From Curtobacterium sp. UCD-KPL2560 (GTDB lineage Bacteria > Actinomycetota > Actinomycetes > Actinomycetales > Microbacteriaceae), in NCBI RefSeq assembly GCF_001705035.1, contig NZ_MCIG01000011.1, positions 1 through 64,000 of the forward strand: a stretch of 64,000 nucleotides of DNA. Direction: 5' to 3'. Shown here in pieces: positions 1 through 9,289 of the stretch. The first letter of the stretch is position 1. Each line of letters opens with the position of its first letter. The translations under genes and the position numbers were made by a program. The notes beneath the pieces are model-generated. The model did no database searches. It was not told the DNA's origin and was given only the letters and a program-made list of their open reading frames with translations.

Positions 1-1022
<1,022 letters not shown>

Positions 1023-1029
1023 CGGCGGC

Positions 1030-1035
1030 ATTCTA
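1030..1035 (-). promoter_or_regulatory. -10 box of the kinase gene (leaderless type)
   Basis: TAGAAT on the reverse strand ends 7 nt before the ATG at 1022. No convincing -35 is visible. The spacing fits transcription starting at the A of the start codon. Confidence 0.5.
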
Positions 1036-1151
1036 CGAAGCCGTCCTGGTCGGGCCCGCGCTGACGCACCGGTCGTTACCCGATCTCGATCTCGAGGATG
1101 AGTCGGGTCGGCCGACCGACCGGCTGCGCGTGTCCGCTACGGACGTCGGGG

Positions 1152-2453
1152 TCAGAGCGTGGCCAGGAGCGACTTCGCGGTCTGTTCCCACTTCGCGTAC
1201 TCGCCCGGGTACGCGGAGACCTGCACGGCCTGCGCTGCGTCGGTCAGGGCCATGCCCGACCAGTTCGGGATCGCGAGCAGGCCGCGGGTCTTGCCCGGGT
1301 TGCCCTTGAAGAAGAGGCGCGTGGCCGAAGCCGGGTCCTGCAGCGTGGCCTTGTCGCCCCAGCCCTGGCTCGGACGCTGCTGGAAGAGGCCGACCGAGTC
1401 GCGGTCGCCGTTCGGCAGGTTGCGCAGGCTCGACTCCTGGAGCGCGGCGGCGAGGGCGATGACGATCCCGCGCTCCGGCACCCCCATGGACCGACCGACC
1501 GAGACGATCGTGGCCGCGTTCGCGCGCTGCTCGGCGGAGAGCGCGACCCCGTTGACGCTGGACTGGACGGGGCCGGCGACGGCGACGGTCGTCGGCGCGG
1601 ACGCCGTCACGGTGGACGCCGGGAGCACGAGGGTCTTGCCCGCGTAGATCGTGCTCGTGTAGGTCAGGCCGTTCGCCGACAGGAGCGCCTTCACCGACAC
1701 CCCGTTCGCCGTGGCGATCGCGGCGATGGTGTCGCCGGTCCGGATCTGGACGCTGCCGGCCCGCGCCGGAGCGCTCGCGGCGGCCGGTGCTGCGGTCGCC
1801 GCCGGAGCCGGGGTGGCCGAGACCGGCGCCGGGGCGGACGCGCCCGGGACGGTCAGGGTCTGGCCGGGGTAGATCGTGGAGCGCTGCGACAGGTTGTTCG
1901 CGCTGAGCAGCGCCGAGGTGGAGACCCCCACGCGCGCGGCGATCGCGGACACCGTGTCGCCCTGCTTGACGTGGTAGCTGCCCGTGGCGCTCGCGGTCAC
2001 GGTGGACGCCGGGCGGGCCGGCGCTGCTGCCGGGGCCGCGGGCTGCGACGCCAGGTGCAGGGTCTGGCCCGGGTGGATGATCGTGTTCCAGCCGAGGCCG
2101 TTGCGCACGAGGACGTCCTGCGCGGACAGCCCGAAGCGGGACGCGATGCCGGAGATGGTGTCGCCCTGGCGGACCGTGTACGTGGTCGGCGCCGCCGACA
2201 CCGACGCGACCGTGGAGACGGTGGCCTGGCCGGGGCGCGCGACCGCGGTGCCGAAGACCGGGCGGTCCCCGACGTTGCGGTCCTGGTCGACCTGCCGCTT
2301 CTTCGCGGCGTCGTCGTCGTGTCGGGGCTCGGCGTGGGCGATCGGACCGGTGAGGCCGGCCGTCACCGCGATCGTGCCCGCGAGGACGATGGGCATGGTG
2401 GCGAACCGGGCGGATCGTGCGCGCCGGGCGACTTCGTCTGCAGCGTTGTCCAC
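1152..2453 (-). CDS. Secreted triple-LysM peptidoglycan-binding hydrolase
   Basis: 433-residue exported protein. The GTG at 2453 is chosen because AGGAGA lies 7 nt upstream; an upstream start would add 15 residues without a ribosome binding site. A hydrophobic N-terminal export segment lies at about residues 19-40. Three LysM domains follow at about 92-134, 159-202 and 235-276, each with a (Q/T)GDT motif and a PGQTL- or AGKTL-like end, separated by Ala/Pro linkers. The C-terminal region, about 300-433, has the lysozyme/transglycosylase-like signature ALQESS (candidate catalytic Glu near 340) and GLFQQRPSQGWG. It probably binds and cleaves peptidoglycan outside the membrane. The enzymatic class is inferred from motifs. 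It is divergent from the Rv2175c-like gene. Confidence 0.88.
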   Translation of the reverse strand: MDNAADEVARRARSARFATMPIVLAGTIAVTAGLTGPIAHAEPRHDDDAAKKRQVDQDRNVGDRPVFGTAVARPGQATVSTVASVSAAPTTYTVRQGDTISGIASRFGLSAQDVLVRNGLGWNTIIHPGQTLHLASQPAAPAAAPARPASTVTASATGSYHVKQGDTVSAIAARVGVSTSALLSANNLSQRSTIYPGQTLTVPGASAPAPVSATPAPAATAAPAAASAPARAGSVQIRTGDTIAAIATANGVSVKALLSANGLTYTSTIYAGKTLVLPASTVTASAPTTVAVAGPVQSSVNGVALSAEQRANAATIVSVGRSMGVPERGIVIALAAALQESSLRNLPNGDRDSVGLFQQRPSQGWGDKATLQDPASATRLFFKGNPGKTRGLLAIPNWSGMALTDAAQAVQVSAYPGEYAKWEQTAKSLLATL

Positions 2454-2512
2454 GGGTTTCTCCTGTCTGGGGTGAGCCGTCCTCGCGCGTGCGAGCACTC
2501 ACAGGTGACTCC

Positions 2513-2541
2513 ACGCTGGCATGGCGTGATTCCCAAGTCAA
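2513..2541 (-). promoter_or_regulatory. Candidate sigma-A promoter of the LysM gene
   Basis: On the reverse strand TTGACT (2541-2536) and CAGCGT (2518-2513) are 17 bp apart, about 60 nt upstream of the GTG at 2453. The -35 matches the consensus well, the -10 only partly. Confidence 0.4.
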
Positions 2542-2624
2542 CCAGAGAGTCGAGTGGGGTGCATGTGACTCGTGTGACGAACGAGACCGACGGCACCGGG
2601 CGTCTCCTCTGGCACGATGGGTCC

Positions 2625-2981
2625 GTGAGTGCTGCACCGATCGACGACACGACCCTCTCCGAGCGCTGGCTGACGGTCCCCGACCTGGTGGACATGCTGA
2701 GCACCAGCCCGGGGCGCATCCACCGCCTGTTCGAGCAGAAGACTCTGCTCGCCGCCCGGGTCGGTGGTGTCCTCCGGGTCCCGAGCGAGTTCCTGGACGG
2801 CCGCGAGCCCCTGCCCGAGCTGCGCGGGACGCTCGTCGTCCTCGGCGACAACGGCTTCACCGACGACGAGGCCGTGCGCTGGATGCTGTCCGAGGAGCCC
2901 GCCCTGGGGACCTCGCCGATCGCGGCGCTGCGCGCCGGCCGCAAGGCCGAGGTGCGCCGCGTCGCCCAGTCGCTGCTCTGA
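2625..2981 (+). CDS. Rv2175c-family DNA-binding protein
   Basis: 118-residue protein starting at GTG 2625 (MSAAPIDDTTLSERWLTVPD). Residues about 14-60 form a winged or MerR-like helix-turn-helix (WLTVPDLVDMLSTSPGRIHR, then LAARVGGVLRVPSEFL). The C-terminal half contains LRGTLVVLGDNGFTDDEAVRWM, the conserved helical part of the Rv2175c family. In mycobacteria Rv2175c binds DNA and is phosphorylated by PknL on an N-terminal threonine; threonines are present here at residues 9-10. No Shine-Dalgarno is visible; a CACGAT box 6 nt upstream suggests a leaderless mRNA. The gene's last four codons and stop are the first copy of a 19-bp tandem repeat. Target sites are unknown. Confidence 0.85.
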   Translation: MSAAPIDDTTLSERWLTVPDLVDMLSTSPGRIHRLFEQKTLLAARVGGVLRVPSEFLDGREPLPELRGTLVVLGDNGFTDDEAVRWMLSEEPALGTSPIAALRAGRKAEVRRVAQSLL

Positions 2982-3060
2982 GGGACAGTCGCTGCTCTGA
3001 CGGGCAGTCGCTGCCCTGACGGGCAGTCGCTGCTCTGACGGGCAGTCGCTGCCCTGACGG
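2968..3060. repeat. 19-bp tandem repeat, 5 copies, starting inside the 3' end of the upstream gene
   Basis: Unit AGTCGCTGCTCTGACGGGC with CT/CC alternation at one position, copies at 2968, 2987, 3006, 3025 and 3044 (last one partial). Copy 1 contains the last codons and stop of the Rv2175c-like gene, so the stop-codon region itself has been amplified downstream. Confidence 0.9.
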
Positions 3061-3070
3061 ACCGACCGAA

Positions 3071-3118
3071 GACGGACGGGAGGCGCGTGGCGACCTCGCC
3101 ACGCGCCTCCCGTCCGTC
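3071..3118. repeat. Dispersed palindromic element, copy 1 (perfect 23-bp stem)
   Basis: Perfect inverted repeat with arms 3071-3093 and 3096-3118 and a 2-nt centre; the arm begins GACGGACGGGAGGCGCG. It lies between convergent genes (Rv2175c-like and polyprenyl synthase), where it could terminate transcription from both sides. The same arm recurs at many loci in the window. Confidence 0.92.
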
Positions 3119-3150
3119 GGTGGGTCGCGTCCCGGGCCGCGCGTGCGTCG

Positions 3151-4269
3151 CTAGGCGACCCGGCGGCTGACCGTGTCGGCCAGCGCGAGGAGCTGGTCGC
3201 GCGCGGACGGCGTGAGCGGGGTCGCCTCGAGCGCGGTCTTCGCGCGGTGCACGTGCCGTTCGATCGAACGCTCGACCGCGGCGACCGCGCCGGACTCGGT
3301 GAGCGTCGCGCGGAGCATCTGCACCTGCGCCTCGTCGAGCTCCGGGTCGCCGAGGAGCTCGTCGAGGAGCTGCCGTGGGCCGGAGGACAGCGCCTTGCGG
3401 GCCGAGGCGATGAGGACGGTGCGCTTGCCCTCGCGGAGGTCGTCGCCCGCGGGCTTGCCGGTCACCTCGGGGTCACCGAAGACGCCGAGCAGGTCGTCCC
3501 GCAGCTGGTACGCGACGCCGAGGGGGAGGCCGAACGAGCGGAGGCCGTCGAGCTGGGCCTCGGACGCACCGGCGACCAGGGCGCCGATCACGAGCGGGGC
3601 CTCGATCGAGTACTTCGCCGACTTGAAGACGATGACGCGTTGGGCGCGGACGAGGTGCTCGGACTCGTCGATCGACGGCCAGGCGGTCTCCTCGTGGACG
3701 TCGAGGTACTGACCGGCCGTGACGTCGAGCCGCATCGCGTGGAACTCCCGCCGCACGATCCGGGCACGGGCGGGGTCGAGCAGGGCCAGGCCCTCGTCGA
3801 AGACCGCGTCGCTCAGGGAGAGCAGCAGGTCGCCGAGCAGGAGCGCGGAGTTCGTGCCGTAGAGGGAACGGTCACCGGCCCAGCCGGACTCGGCGTGCAG
3901 TGACTCGAACCGGCGGTGCGCCGCGGGGCGCCCGCGACGGGTGTCGGAGCGGTCCATGATGTCGTCGTGCACGAGGGCTGCGGCGTGGAAGACCTCGAGC
4001 GCGGCGGCGACGGTGACGATCGCCTCGGCGGTGGTCTGCCGGGACCCCTCGGCCAGGGGGTCGAAGGAGCCCGACCGGCCCGCCACCGACTGCCATCCCC
4101 AGTAGCAGAACAGCGCCCGGAAGCGCTTGCCGCCGGACAGCAGGTCCCGCGCGTACCGGTCGAACGGCGCGAGGTCCGGGCTGATCGCGAGGAGCCGCTC
4201 ACGCTGCTCGTCGAGGGCCCGTTCCACCCGTGCCGAAACGAGGTCCACTAATCGCGTACTCTCAGCCAC
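3151..4269 (-). CDS. Polyprenyl (geranylgeranyl/farnesyl-type) diphosphate synthase
   Basis: 372-residue trans-isoprenyl diphosphate synthase that condenses isopentenyl diphosphate with allylic diphosphates in the cytosol. The first Asp-rich motif is DDIMD (102-106), preceded by GGKRFRAL (46-53). The second region, LPLGVAYQLRDDLLG (249-262), and GKPAGDDLREGKRT (271-284) are also conserved. Length and neighbourhood resemble mycobacterial IdsA2, which sits next to Rv2175c. Product chain length cannot be read from sequence alone; likely roles are precursors for carotenoids, menaquinone or polyprenyl carriers. Start is GTG 4269, with a TAGGGT box 7 nt upstream and no proper Shine-Dalgarno, so probably leaderless. 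Divergent from the DUF3040 gene. Confidence 0.92.
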   Translation of the reverse strand: MAESTRLVDLVSARVERALDEQRERLLAISPDLAPFDRYARDLLSGGKRFRALFCYWGWQSVAGRSGSFDPLAEGSRQTTAEAIVTVAAALEVFHAAALVHDDIMDRSDTRRGRPAAHRRFESLHAESGWAGDRSLYGTNSALLLGDLLLSLSDAVFDEGLALLDPARARIVRREFHAMRLDVTAGQYLDVHEETAWPSIDESEHLVRAQRVIVFKSAKYSIEAPLVIGALVAGASEAQLDGLRSFGLPLGVAYQLRDDLLGVFGDPEVTGKPAGDDLREGKRTVLIASARKALSSGPRQLLDELLGDPELDEAQVQMLRATLTESGAVAAVERSIERHVHRAKTALEATPLTPSARDQLLALADTVSRRVA

Positions 4270-4276
4270 GGTCCCT

Positions 4277-4282
4277 ACCCTA
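4277..4282 (-). promoter_or_regulatory. -10 box of the polyprenyl synthase gene (leaderless type)
   Basis: TAGGGT on the reverse strand ends 7 nt before the GTG at 4269. No clear -35 box. Confidence 0.5.
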
Positions 4283-4461
4283 GTGGAGCGGCTGAGACGT
4301 AGACTCGGTCCACTTCCGGCGGTGGTGCCGACCTGACTCCACCGACCCGCACGAACGGGCCGTGACCTCGGTCGAGCCGGAGCAACCAGTGCCCGTCACG
4401 ACCGGTGCGAGCACGACCAGCGGTCACCAGGACAGCATCCCCAGGAACAGAGGGAAACAAG

Positions 4462-4863
4462 ATGCCACTCTCGGAGCAAGAGCAGCGCCTCCTCGAGGAG
4501 ATGGAGCGTAGCCTCTACCAGAACGACTCCGACTTCGTGGCGCGCGTCACGCGTCGCCAGGGCCGTCCGAGCTACACGACGATCACCATCGGGGTGCTCG
4601 GTGCCCTCGTCGGGATCGCCGTCCTCGTCCTCGCGCTCGTCCTCAAGCAGCCGTTGCTCGGTCTGCCCGGCTTCGTCGTGATGCTCGCCGGCGTGCTCTA
4701 CGCGCTGCGTCCGGGCATGCGCATGCCGAAGGCCGGGGCCGGTGCGCCGCGCGCCGGGTCCTCCGCGCCGGGTCGCCCCGCGCGTCCCGCATCGTCGGGC
4801 GGGTCCTTCATGGACCGGCTCAACGAGCGCTGGGACAAGCGCAACGATCCCGGGCAGCAGTAG
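4462..4863 (+). CDS. DUF3040 membrane protein
   Basis: 133-residue actinobacterial protein of unknown function. It starts MPLSEQEQRLLEEMERSLY, the hallmark of DUF3040, followed by two membrane segments at about residues 37-57 and 60-78, then a Pro/Ala/Arg-rich cytoplasmic tail ending GGSFMDRLNERWDKR. ATG 4462 has AGGGA 6 nt upstream; an upstream GTG would add an unconserved stretch. The gene commonly sits just before mraZ in actinobacteria, which hints at a cell-envelope or division role, but nothing in the sequence shows an activity. It is followed by a strong terminator, so it is a unit separate from mraZ. Confidence 0.85.
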   Translation: MPLSEQEQRLLEEMERSLYQNDSDFVARVTRRQGRPSYTTITIGVLGALVGIAVLVLALVLKQPLLGLPGFVVMLAGVLYALRPGMRMPKAGAGAPRAGSSAPGRPARPASSGGSFMDRLNERWDKRNDPGQQ

Positions 4864-4883
4864 CCGCTCCTCCACACGCCTCC

Positions 4884-4913
4884 ACGGGGCCGGTCCTTCG
4901 GGACCGGCCCCGT
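4884..4913 (+). terminator. Intrinsic terminator after the DUF3040 gene
   Basis: Perfect 13-bp GC-rich stem (4884-4896 with 4901-4913) closed by a TTCG tetraloop, followed by the T-containing TCGTCGTT. It separates the DUF3040 gene from the dcw cluster. Confidence 0.85.
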
Positions 4914-4938
4914 TCGTCGTTCCCGGGGGTGGGGTGAC

Positions 4939-4980
4939 GGACGGGAGGCGCGGGGCGGGGCCGACCCGCGCCTCCCGTCC
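4939..4980. repeat. Dispersed palindromic element, copy 2
   Basis: Arms 4939-4958 and 4961-4980, core GGACGGGAGGCGCGGG, one mismatch in 20 bp. It lies in the 359-bp gap between the DUF3040 gene and mraZ, downstream of the true terminator. The rest of the gap holds only the mraZ control region. Confidence 0.9.
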
Positions 4981-5166
4981 GGCGCGCCCTCCGACCGCCA
5001 CCGACCTGTGGAAGTCCTCCACTTCCCTCCACGCGCGCCACCGCGCGCCCGATCGCCGTGTCTGCGCGGATCGGTGCCGCTCGTCCCCACCGCCGGGGCG
5101 CTCCAGGGGCCCCCAGAACGGGGGATCCGGGCAGATCGGGGAGCCCTGACCGTTCCGCGGGGAGCG

Positions 5167-5204
5167 AAGTGGAGTAAAGTGGGGAACACGACGGTCCGGT
5201 GGAG
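5167..5204 (+). promoter_or_regulatory. mraZ promoter with MraZ-type operator boxes
   Basis: Two direct repeats in 10-bp phase, AAGTGGAG (5167-5174) and AAAGTGGGG (5176-5184), plus a third GTGGAG at 5199-5204. MraZ is known to bind repeated G-rich boxes (TGGGN or GTGG-type) upstream of its own gene. A TAAAGT box at 5175-5180 overlaps the repeats and would be the -10, so MraZ bound here would block RNA polymerase and autorepress the dcw cluster. Confidence 0.7.
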
Positions 5205-5222
5205 CGGAGGGGAGGCCCCGAC

Positions 5223-5654
5223 GTGTTGCTCGGTACCCATGCCCCGAAGCTCGACGAGAAGGGTCGCGTGATCCTCCCCGCCAAGTTCCGGGACGAACTG
5301 TCCGGCGGGCTCGTGATGACCCGTGGACAGGAGCGTTGCGTCGTCGTCTACAGCGCGGACACGTTCGAGCAGCTGCACGAACGGATCCGCACCGCACCGA
5401 TGACGTCGAAGCGCACCCGGGACTACATGCGCCTGTTCCTCTCCGGAGCGAGCGCGGAGACCCCGGACAAGCAGAACCGCGTCACGATCCCGCAGAACCT
5501 CCGCGAGTACGCGGGGCTCGAGCGGGACCTCACGGTCATCGGCAGCGGTGACCGTGCCGAGATCTGGTCGACCCCCGCGTGGGAGGCCTACTACGCAGAG
5601 GTCGAAGAGGGCTTCGCCGACAACGACGAGGAGGTGATCCCGGGGATCTTCTGA
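5223..5654 (+). CDS. mraZ: Transcriptional regulator MraZ
   Basis: 143 residues, the usual actinobacterial length. First gene of the division and cell-wall cluster; MraZ forms a ring-shaped oligomer that represses its own operon. Two SpoVT/AbrB-like half domains are seen: [20 protein letters not shown] at 2-21 and a second with [11 protein letters not shown] near 81-91, each with the conserved D(E/K)xxR(V)xIP pattern. The GTG at 5223 is chosen because GGGGAGG ends 7 nt upstream and because family members begin at this GTH motif; an upstream ATG at 5199 would add eight unconserved residues. Candidate operator boxes lie directly upstream. Confidence 0.95.
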   Translation: MLLGTHAPKLDEKGRVILPAKFRDELSGGLVMTRGQERCVVVYSADTFEQLHERIRTAPMTSKRTRDYMRLFLSGASAETPDKQNRVTIPQNLREYAGLERDLTVIGSGDRAEIWSTPAWEAYYAEVEEGFADNDEEVIPGIF

Positions 5655-5684
5655 TCCGCGGATCGGGACTCCCAGCCGTGGTGC

Positions 5685-5710
5685 CCTGACACACCTTCCC
5701 CGGTGTCAGG
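5685..5710 (+). other. Stem-loop in the mraZ-rsmH gap
   Basis: CCTGACAC (5685-5692) pairs with GTGTCAGG (5703-5710) around a 10-nt loop. There is no T tract, so it may be an attenuator or RNA-stabilising hairpin rather than a full terminator. Confidence 0.4.
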
Positions 5711-5761
5711 TCGCATGGATGGGGATCCGGGTGCGTGGCCCAGGAGGCCGAGGGGCTGCAC

Positions 5762-6718
5762 ATGGCCGAAGACCAGCCGAAGTTCCCGCACACGCCGGTG
5801 ATGCTGCAGCGCATCGTCGACCTGTTCACACCGACCCTCGAGGGGCCGGGCAAGGTCGTCGTCGACGCCACGCTCGGCATGGGCGGACACTCCGAGGCGC
5901 TCCTCGAGCGCTTCCCGGAGCTGACCCTGATCGGGCTCGACCGCGACACCGACGCCCTCGGCATCGCGGGGGAGCGGCTCGCCCGCTTCGGCGACCGCGT
6001 GCGCCTCGTGCACACGGTCTACGACGGCATCGTCGACGCGGTCGAGGGTGAGGGGTTCCGCGAGGTCGACGGCGTGCTGTTCGACCTCGGCGTCTCGTCG
6101 CTCCAGCTCGACCGGGCGGAGCGCGGCTTCGCCTACAGCCAGGACGCACCGCTCGACATGCGCATGGACCGGACCGAGGGGCAGACCGCCGCCGACGTCC
6201 TGGCGACCTACGACGAGGGCGAGCTGCGCCGCATCTTCCAGCGCTACGGCGAGGAGAAGCTCGCCGGGCGGTACGCCAAGGCGATCGTCGCCCGTCGAGC
6301 CGAGCGGCCGTTCGAGATGTCCGGTGACCTCGTCCAGGTCCTGCACGACGCCACCCCGGTGGCCGTGCAGCGCCAGGGACACCCGGCCAAGCGCGTCTTC
6401 CAGGCGCTCCGCATCGAGGTGAACGCCGAACTGGCCGTGCTCGAGCGGGCGATCCCGGCGGCGCTCGACACGATCGCGGTCGGTGGTCGGATCGTCGTCG
6501 AGTCGTACCAGTCGCTCGAGGACCGCCTGGTGAAGCGAGCGCTCGTCGCCCGCACCACCTCGAGCGCGCCGGCCGACCTGCCGGTCGAGCTCCCCGAGCA
6601 CGCCCCCACCTTCTCCCTGGTCGTCAAGGGCGCGGAACTGGCCGACGAGGCCGAACGCGCCGCCAACCCCCGTGCCATCCCCGTGCGCCTGCGCGCGGCC
6701 GAGCGGATCCGGAAGTGA
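5762..6718 (+). CDS. rsmH: 16S rRNA (cytosine(1402)-N(4))-methyltransferase RsmH
   Basis: 318-residue SAM-dependent methyltransferase that modifies C1402 in the 16S rRNA P site (old name MraW). The family N-terminus HTPVML is followed by the SAM motif [16 protein letters not shown] and [24 protein letters not shown], the [16 protein letters not shown] stretch and the C-terminal [13 protein letters not shown] are all conserved. ATG 5762 is preferred because GAGGGG lies 6 nt upstream; a GTG at 5735 would add nine residues. ftsL starts 1 nt after the stop, so the two are translationally linked. Confidence 0.96.
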   Translation: MAEDQPKFPHTPVMLQRIVDLFTPTLEGPGKVVVDATLGMGGHSEALLERFPELTLIGLDRDTDALGIAGERLARFGDRVRLVHTVYDGIVDAVEGEGFREVDGVLFDLGVSSLQLDRAERGFAYSQDAPLDMRMDRTEGQTAADVLATYDEGELRRIFQRYGEEKLAGRYAKAIVARRAERPFEMSGDLVQVLHDATPVAVQRQGHPAKRVFQALRIEVNAELAVLERAIPAALDTIAVGGRIVVESYQSLEDRLVKRALVARTTSSAPADLPVELPEHAPTFSLVVKGAELADEAERAANPRAIPVRLRAAERIRK

Positions 6719-6719
6719 C

Positions 6720-7433
6720 ATGAGCACGAACCTCGCACTCGTCGACCCTGTCGTCGCCCCGTCGCGTGCCCCGCGCCCGTCCCGCCACGACCGGCCGGAA
6801 CTGGTCGAGGTCGCGCCCACGAAGGCCCAGCGCCGGGCACGGCCGCGCATCGCGTACGCCGTGGTCGCGGTGGCGTCGCTCGGCATCCTGCTGCTCGCGC
6901 AGCTCGGCATCAGCATGGTGCTCAGCCAGGGCGCCTACACGCTGTCCTCGCTCGGCGCCGAGCAGACGAAGCTCTCGCGGACGCAGCAGTCGCTGTCCGA
7001 GGACCTCCGGGTGCTCGACTCGCCGCAGAACCTCGCCCGCAACGCGCAGGCCCTCGGGATGATCGCGAACTCCACGCCGGTGTACCTCGACCCGAAGACC
7101 GGGCAGGTCTACGGGACGCCGACCCCGGCCGCCCCCGACGAGGCGACCGCGAGCACGGCGAACCAGGTGCCGAACGCACTGCTCGACCCGGTGCCGCTCG
7201 CCGCGGGCAAGGGCGACACCGCCACGAGCAAGGAGAACGGCGACGCCGCACCGGCGCCGACCGACGCCGCGACGACGGGCACCACGGGCTCCGCCGCCGG
7301 GACCGCCTCCGGCGCCGGCGCCACGAGCGGTGCCGCTGGGAAGACCGCGGGCGCCAGCGCGTCGGGCGGGGCATCGTCCGCGCCCGACGTAGAGTCCGAC
7401 CCGAACCAGCTCCAGGCGCCCTCGACGCGGTGA
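6720..7433 (+). CDS. ftsL: FtsL-like cell division protein
   Basis: 237-residue bitopic membrane protein placed between rsmH and ftsI, the fixed position of ftsL. It has a short cytoplasmic N-terminus, one membrane segment at about residues 44-66, then an extracytoplasmic leucine-zipper-like helix (SLGAEQTKLSRTQQSLSEDL) and the septum-family motif LARNAQALGMI. FtsL links FtsQ/DivIC to FtsW-FtsI and helps activate septal synthesis. The last 85 or so residues are a Thr/Ala/Gly/Ser-rich low-complexity tail, unusually long for the family. Sequence similarity in this family is weak; position and topology carry the call. Confidence 0.85.
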   Translation: MSTNLALVDPVVAPSRAPRPSRHDRPELVEVAPTKAQRRARPRIAYAVVAVASLGILLLAQLGISMVLSQGAYTLSSLGAEQTKLSRTQQSLSEDLRVLDSPQNLARNAQALGMIANSTPVYLDPKTGQVYGTPTPAAPDEATASTANQVPNALLDPVPLAAGKGDTATSKENGDAAPAPTDAATTGTTGSAAGTASGAGATSGAAGKTAGASASGGASSAPDVESDPNQLQAPSTR

Positions 7434-7505
7434 CCTGCGGCCCGGGACACGCCGTGACGTGGACCCCGGGCACCCTGACGCACCACACGGGAAGGACCGC
7501 ACCGC

Positions 7506-9275
7506 GTGACCAAGACGATCCGCAGCCGACGACTGCGCTACAGCGTCGTGATGATCGCCGTCATCGCCCTCGTGGCGGTCTTCGTGATCCGCCTGGTCGA
7601 CATCCAGGTCGTCCAGGCCGCCGACCTCAACGAGCAGTCGAAGGCCAAGCGCAGCATCCCGGTGACCATCTACGGCACCCGTGGCGAGATCGTCGACCGC
7701 AACGGCGTCGAGCTGGCCGACAGCGTGAACCGCTACAACATCACGACCGCACCGCGGCTCGTCAAGGACTTCCGGGGGACCCTCGGCGGCACCCGCGTCA
7801 AGGACGTCACGGTCGACGAGGCCCTGCGCGCGATCGCGAAGGCGTCCGGCGGCGACGTCGCGACCATGCAGAAGAACGTCGCGGCCGACCCGCGGTCCGA
7901 CTTCGCCTACCTGGTCAAGGGCCTCGACGTGAAGCGGTACGAGGCGGTGCGCGAGCTCGAGGTGCCCTGGGTCTACCCGGAGCAGCAGTCGGCCCGCATC
8001 TACCCGACCGGCGCGACGGCCGGTGCCCTGACCGGGTTCATGGGGACCGACGGCGCCCAGGCCGGGCTCGAGTACTCCTACAACGCGTGCCTCGCGGGGC
8101 GCAACGGCTCCGAGACCTACGAGCGCGGTGAGGACGGCGTCCAGCTGCCCGGCAGCACCGTGACGAAGACGCAGGCCAAGGACGGCGGCACGCTGCAGAC
8201 CACGATCGACAGCGACCTGCAGTACATGGCCCAGCAGACGATCGCGTCCGCCGCCAAGGACCTGCAGGCCGAGTCGGCGACCGCGACCGTCACGAGCGTG
8301 AAGACCGGGGAGCTGCTCGCCGTCGCCGACTACCCGACGGTGGACCCGAACGACGTCGACGCGACGAAGGACACGGGGGCGTACGGCTCCCGCGCGCTGA
8401 CCGCCACGTACGAGCCGGGATCGACCATCAAGGCCGCGATCGCCGCGGCGCTCATCAACGAGGGCAAGTCGAGCCCGACCGACCGTGCGGTCGTCCCCTA
8501 CTCGCGTTCGTTCCCGTGGGGTGGCAAGATCCAGGACTCGGAGTTCCACCCGACCGAGAACCTGACGCTCACCGGCATCCTGCAGAACTCGTCGAACGTC
8601 GGCATCACCGAGCTCGGTGAGCGCCTGTCGCAGCAGCAGCGCTACGAGTACATGAAGAAGTTCGGGCTGTTCGAGCCCGAGTCGGCCATCCAGTACCCGG
8701 GCCAGCCGTCCATGCAGTACGGCGCGAGCCCGGACTGGAGCAGCCAGACGAACATCAACTCGATGTTCGGCCAGGGCATCTCGACGACCGCGGTCCAGGT
8801 GGCGAGCGTGTTCCAGACGCTCGCGAACAACGGGGTCCGGATCCCGCTGCACATGGTCAAGGGCTGCCAGACGGCCGACGGCAAGACCATCGACGCGCCC
8901 GACGTGCAGGGCCAGCAGGTCGTCTCGCCTGCGGCCGCGAACCAGACCGTCAAGATGCTGCAGAGCGTCGTCACGGGCGGCACGCTCGTCGGCATGAAGC
9001 CGATCTCGGGCTACAACGTGGCCGCGAAGACCGGTACGGCCGAGGTCGCCGAGGGCTCGAAGGGCTACGGCGGTCAGCGCATCACGTCGGTGGCCGGAAT
9101 GGCACCCGCCGAGGACCCCCAGTATGTTGTCACGGTGACGTTCACGAAGCCGCAGACCAACAAGTGGTCCAGCGGAGCGGCTCCGGCGTTCCGAACTCTC
9201 ATGTCCCAGGTGCTCGAGAAGTACCGAGTAGCCCCCTCCACGGCCGAGGCGCAGCTGTACCCGTCCACGTGGTGA
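7506..9275 (+). CDS. ftsI: Septal peptidoglycan transpeptidase FtsI (PBP3, class B PBP)
   Basis: 589 residues. One N-terminal membrane segment (about 12-32) is followed by the PBP dimer domain (RGEIVDRNGVELA) and the transpeptidase domain. The three active-site motifs are present: STIK with nucleophile Ser306, SSN at 362-364 and KTG at 508-510. It cross-links septal peptidoglycan in the periplasm as partner of FtsW. Start is GTG 7506 with GGAAGGA about 9 nt upstream. The 72-bp gap after ftsL has no obvious promoter or terminator, so it is probably cotranscribed. Confidence 0.97.
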   Translation: MTKTIRSRRLRYSVVMIAVIALVAVFVIRLVDIQVVQAADLNEQSKAKRSIPVTIYGTRGEIVDRNGVELADSVNRYNITTAPRLVKDFRGTLGGTRVKDVTVDEALRAIAKASGGDVATMQKNVAADPRSDFAYLVKGLDVKRYEAVRELEVPWVYPEQQSARIYPTGATAGALTGFMGTDGAQAGLEYSYNACLAGRNGSETYERGEDGVQLPGSTVTKTQAKDGGTLQTTIDSDLQYMAQQTIASAAKDLQAESATATVTSVKTGELLAVADYPTVDPNDVDATKDTGAYGSRALTATYEPGSTIKAAIAAALINEGKSSPTDRAVVPYSRSFPWGGKIQDSEFHPTENLTLTGILQNSSNVGITELGERLSQQQRYEYMKKFGLFEPESAIQYPGQPSMQYGASPDWSSQTNINSMFGQGISTTAVQVASVFQTLANNGVRIPLHMVKGCQTADGKTIDAPDVQGQQVVSPAAANQTVKMLQSVVTGGTLVGMKPISGYNVAAKTGTAEVAEGSKGYGGQRITSVAGMAPAEDPQYVVTVTFTKPQTNKWSSGAAPAFRTLMSQVLEKYRVAPSTAEAQLYPSTW

Positions 9276-9289
9276 GGAAGAAGGAGCAC

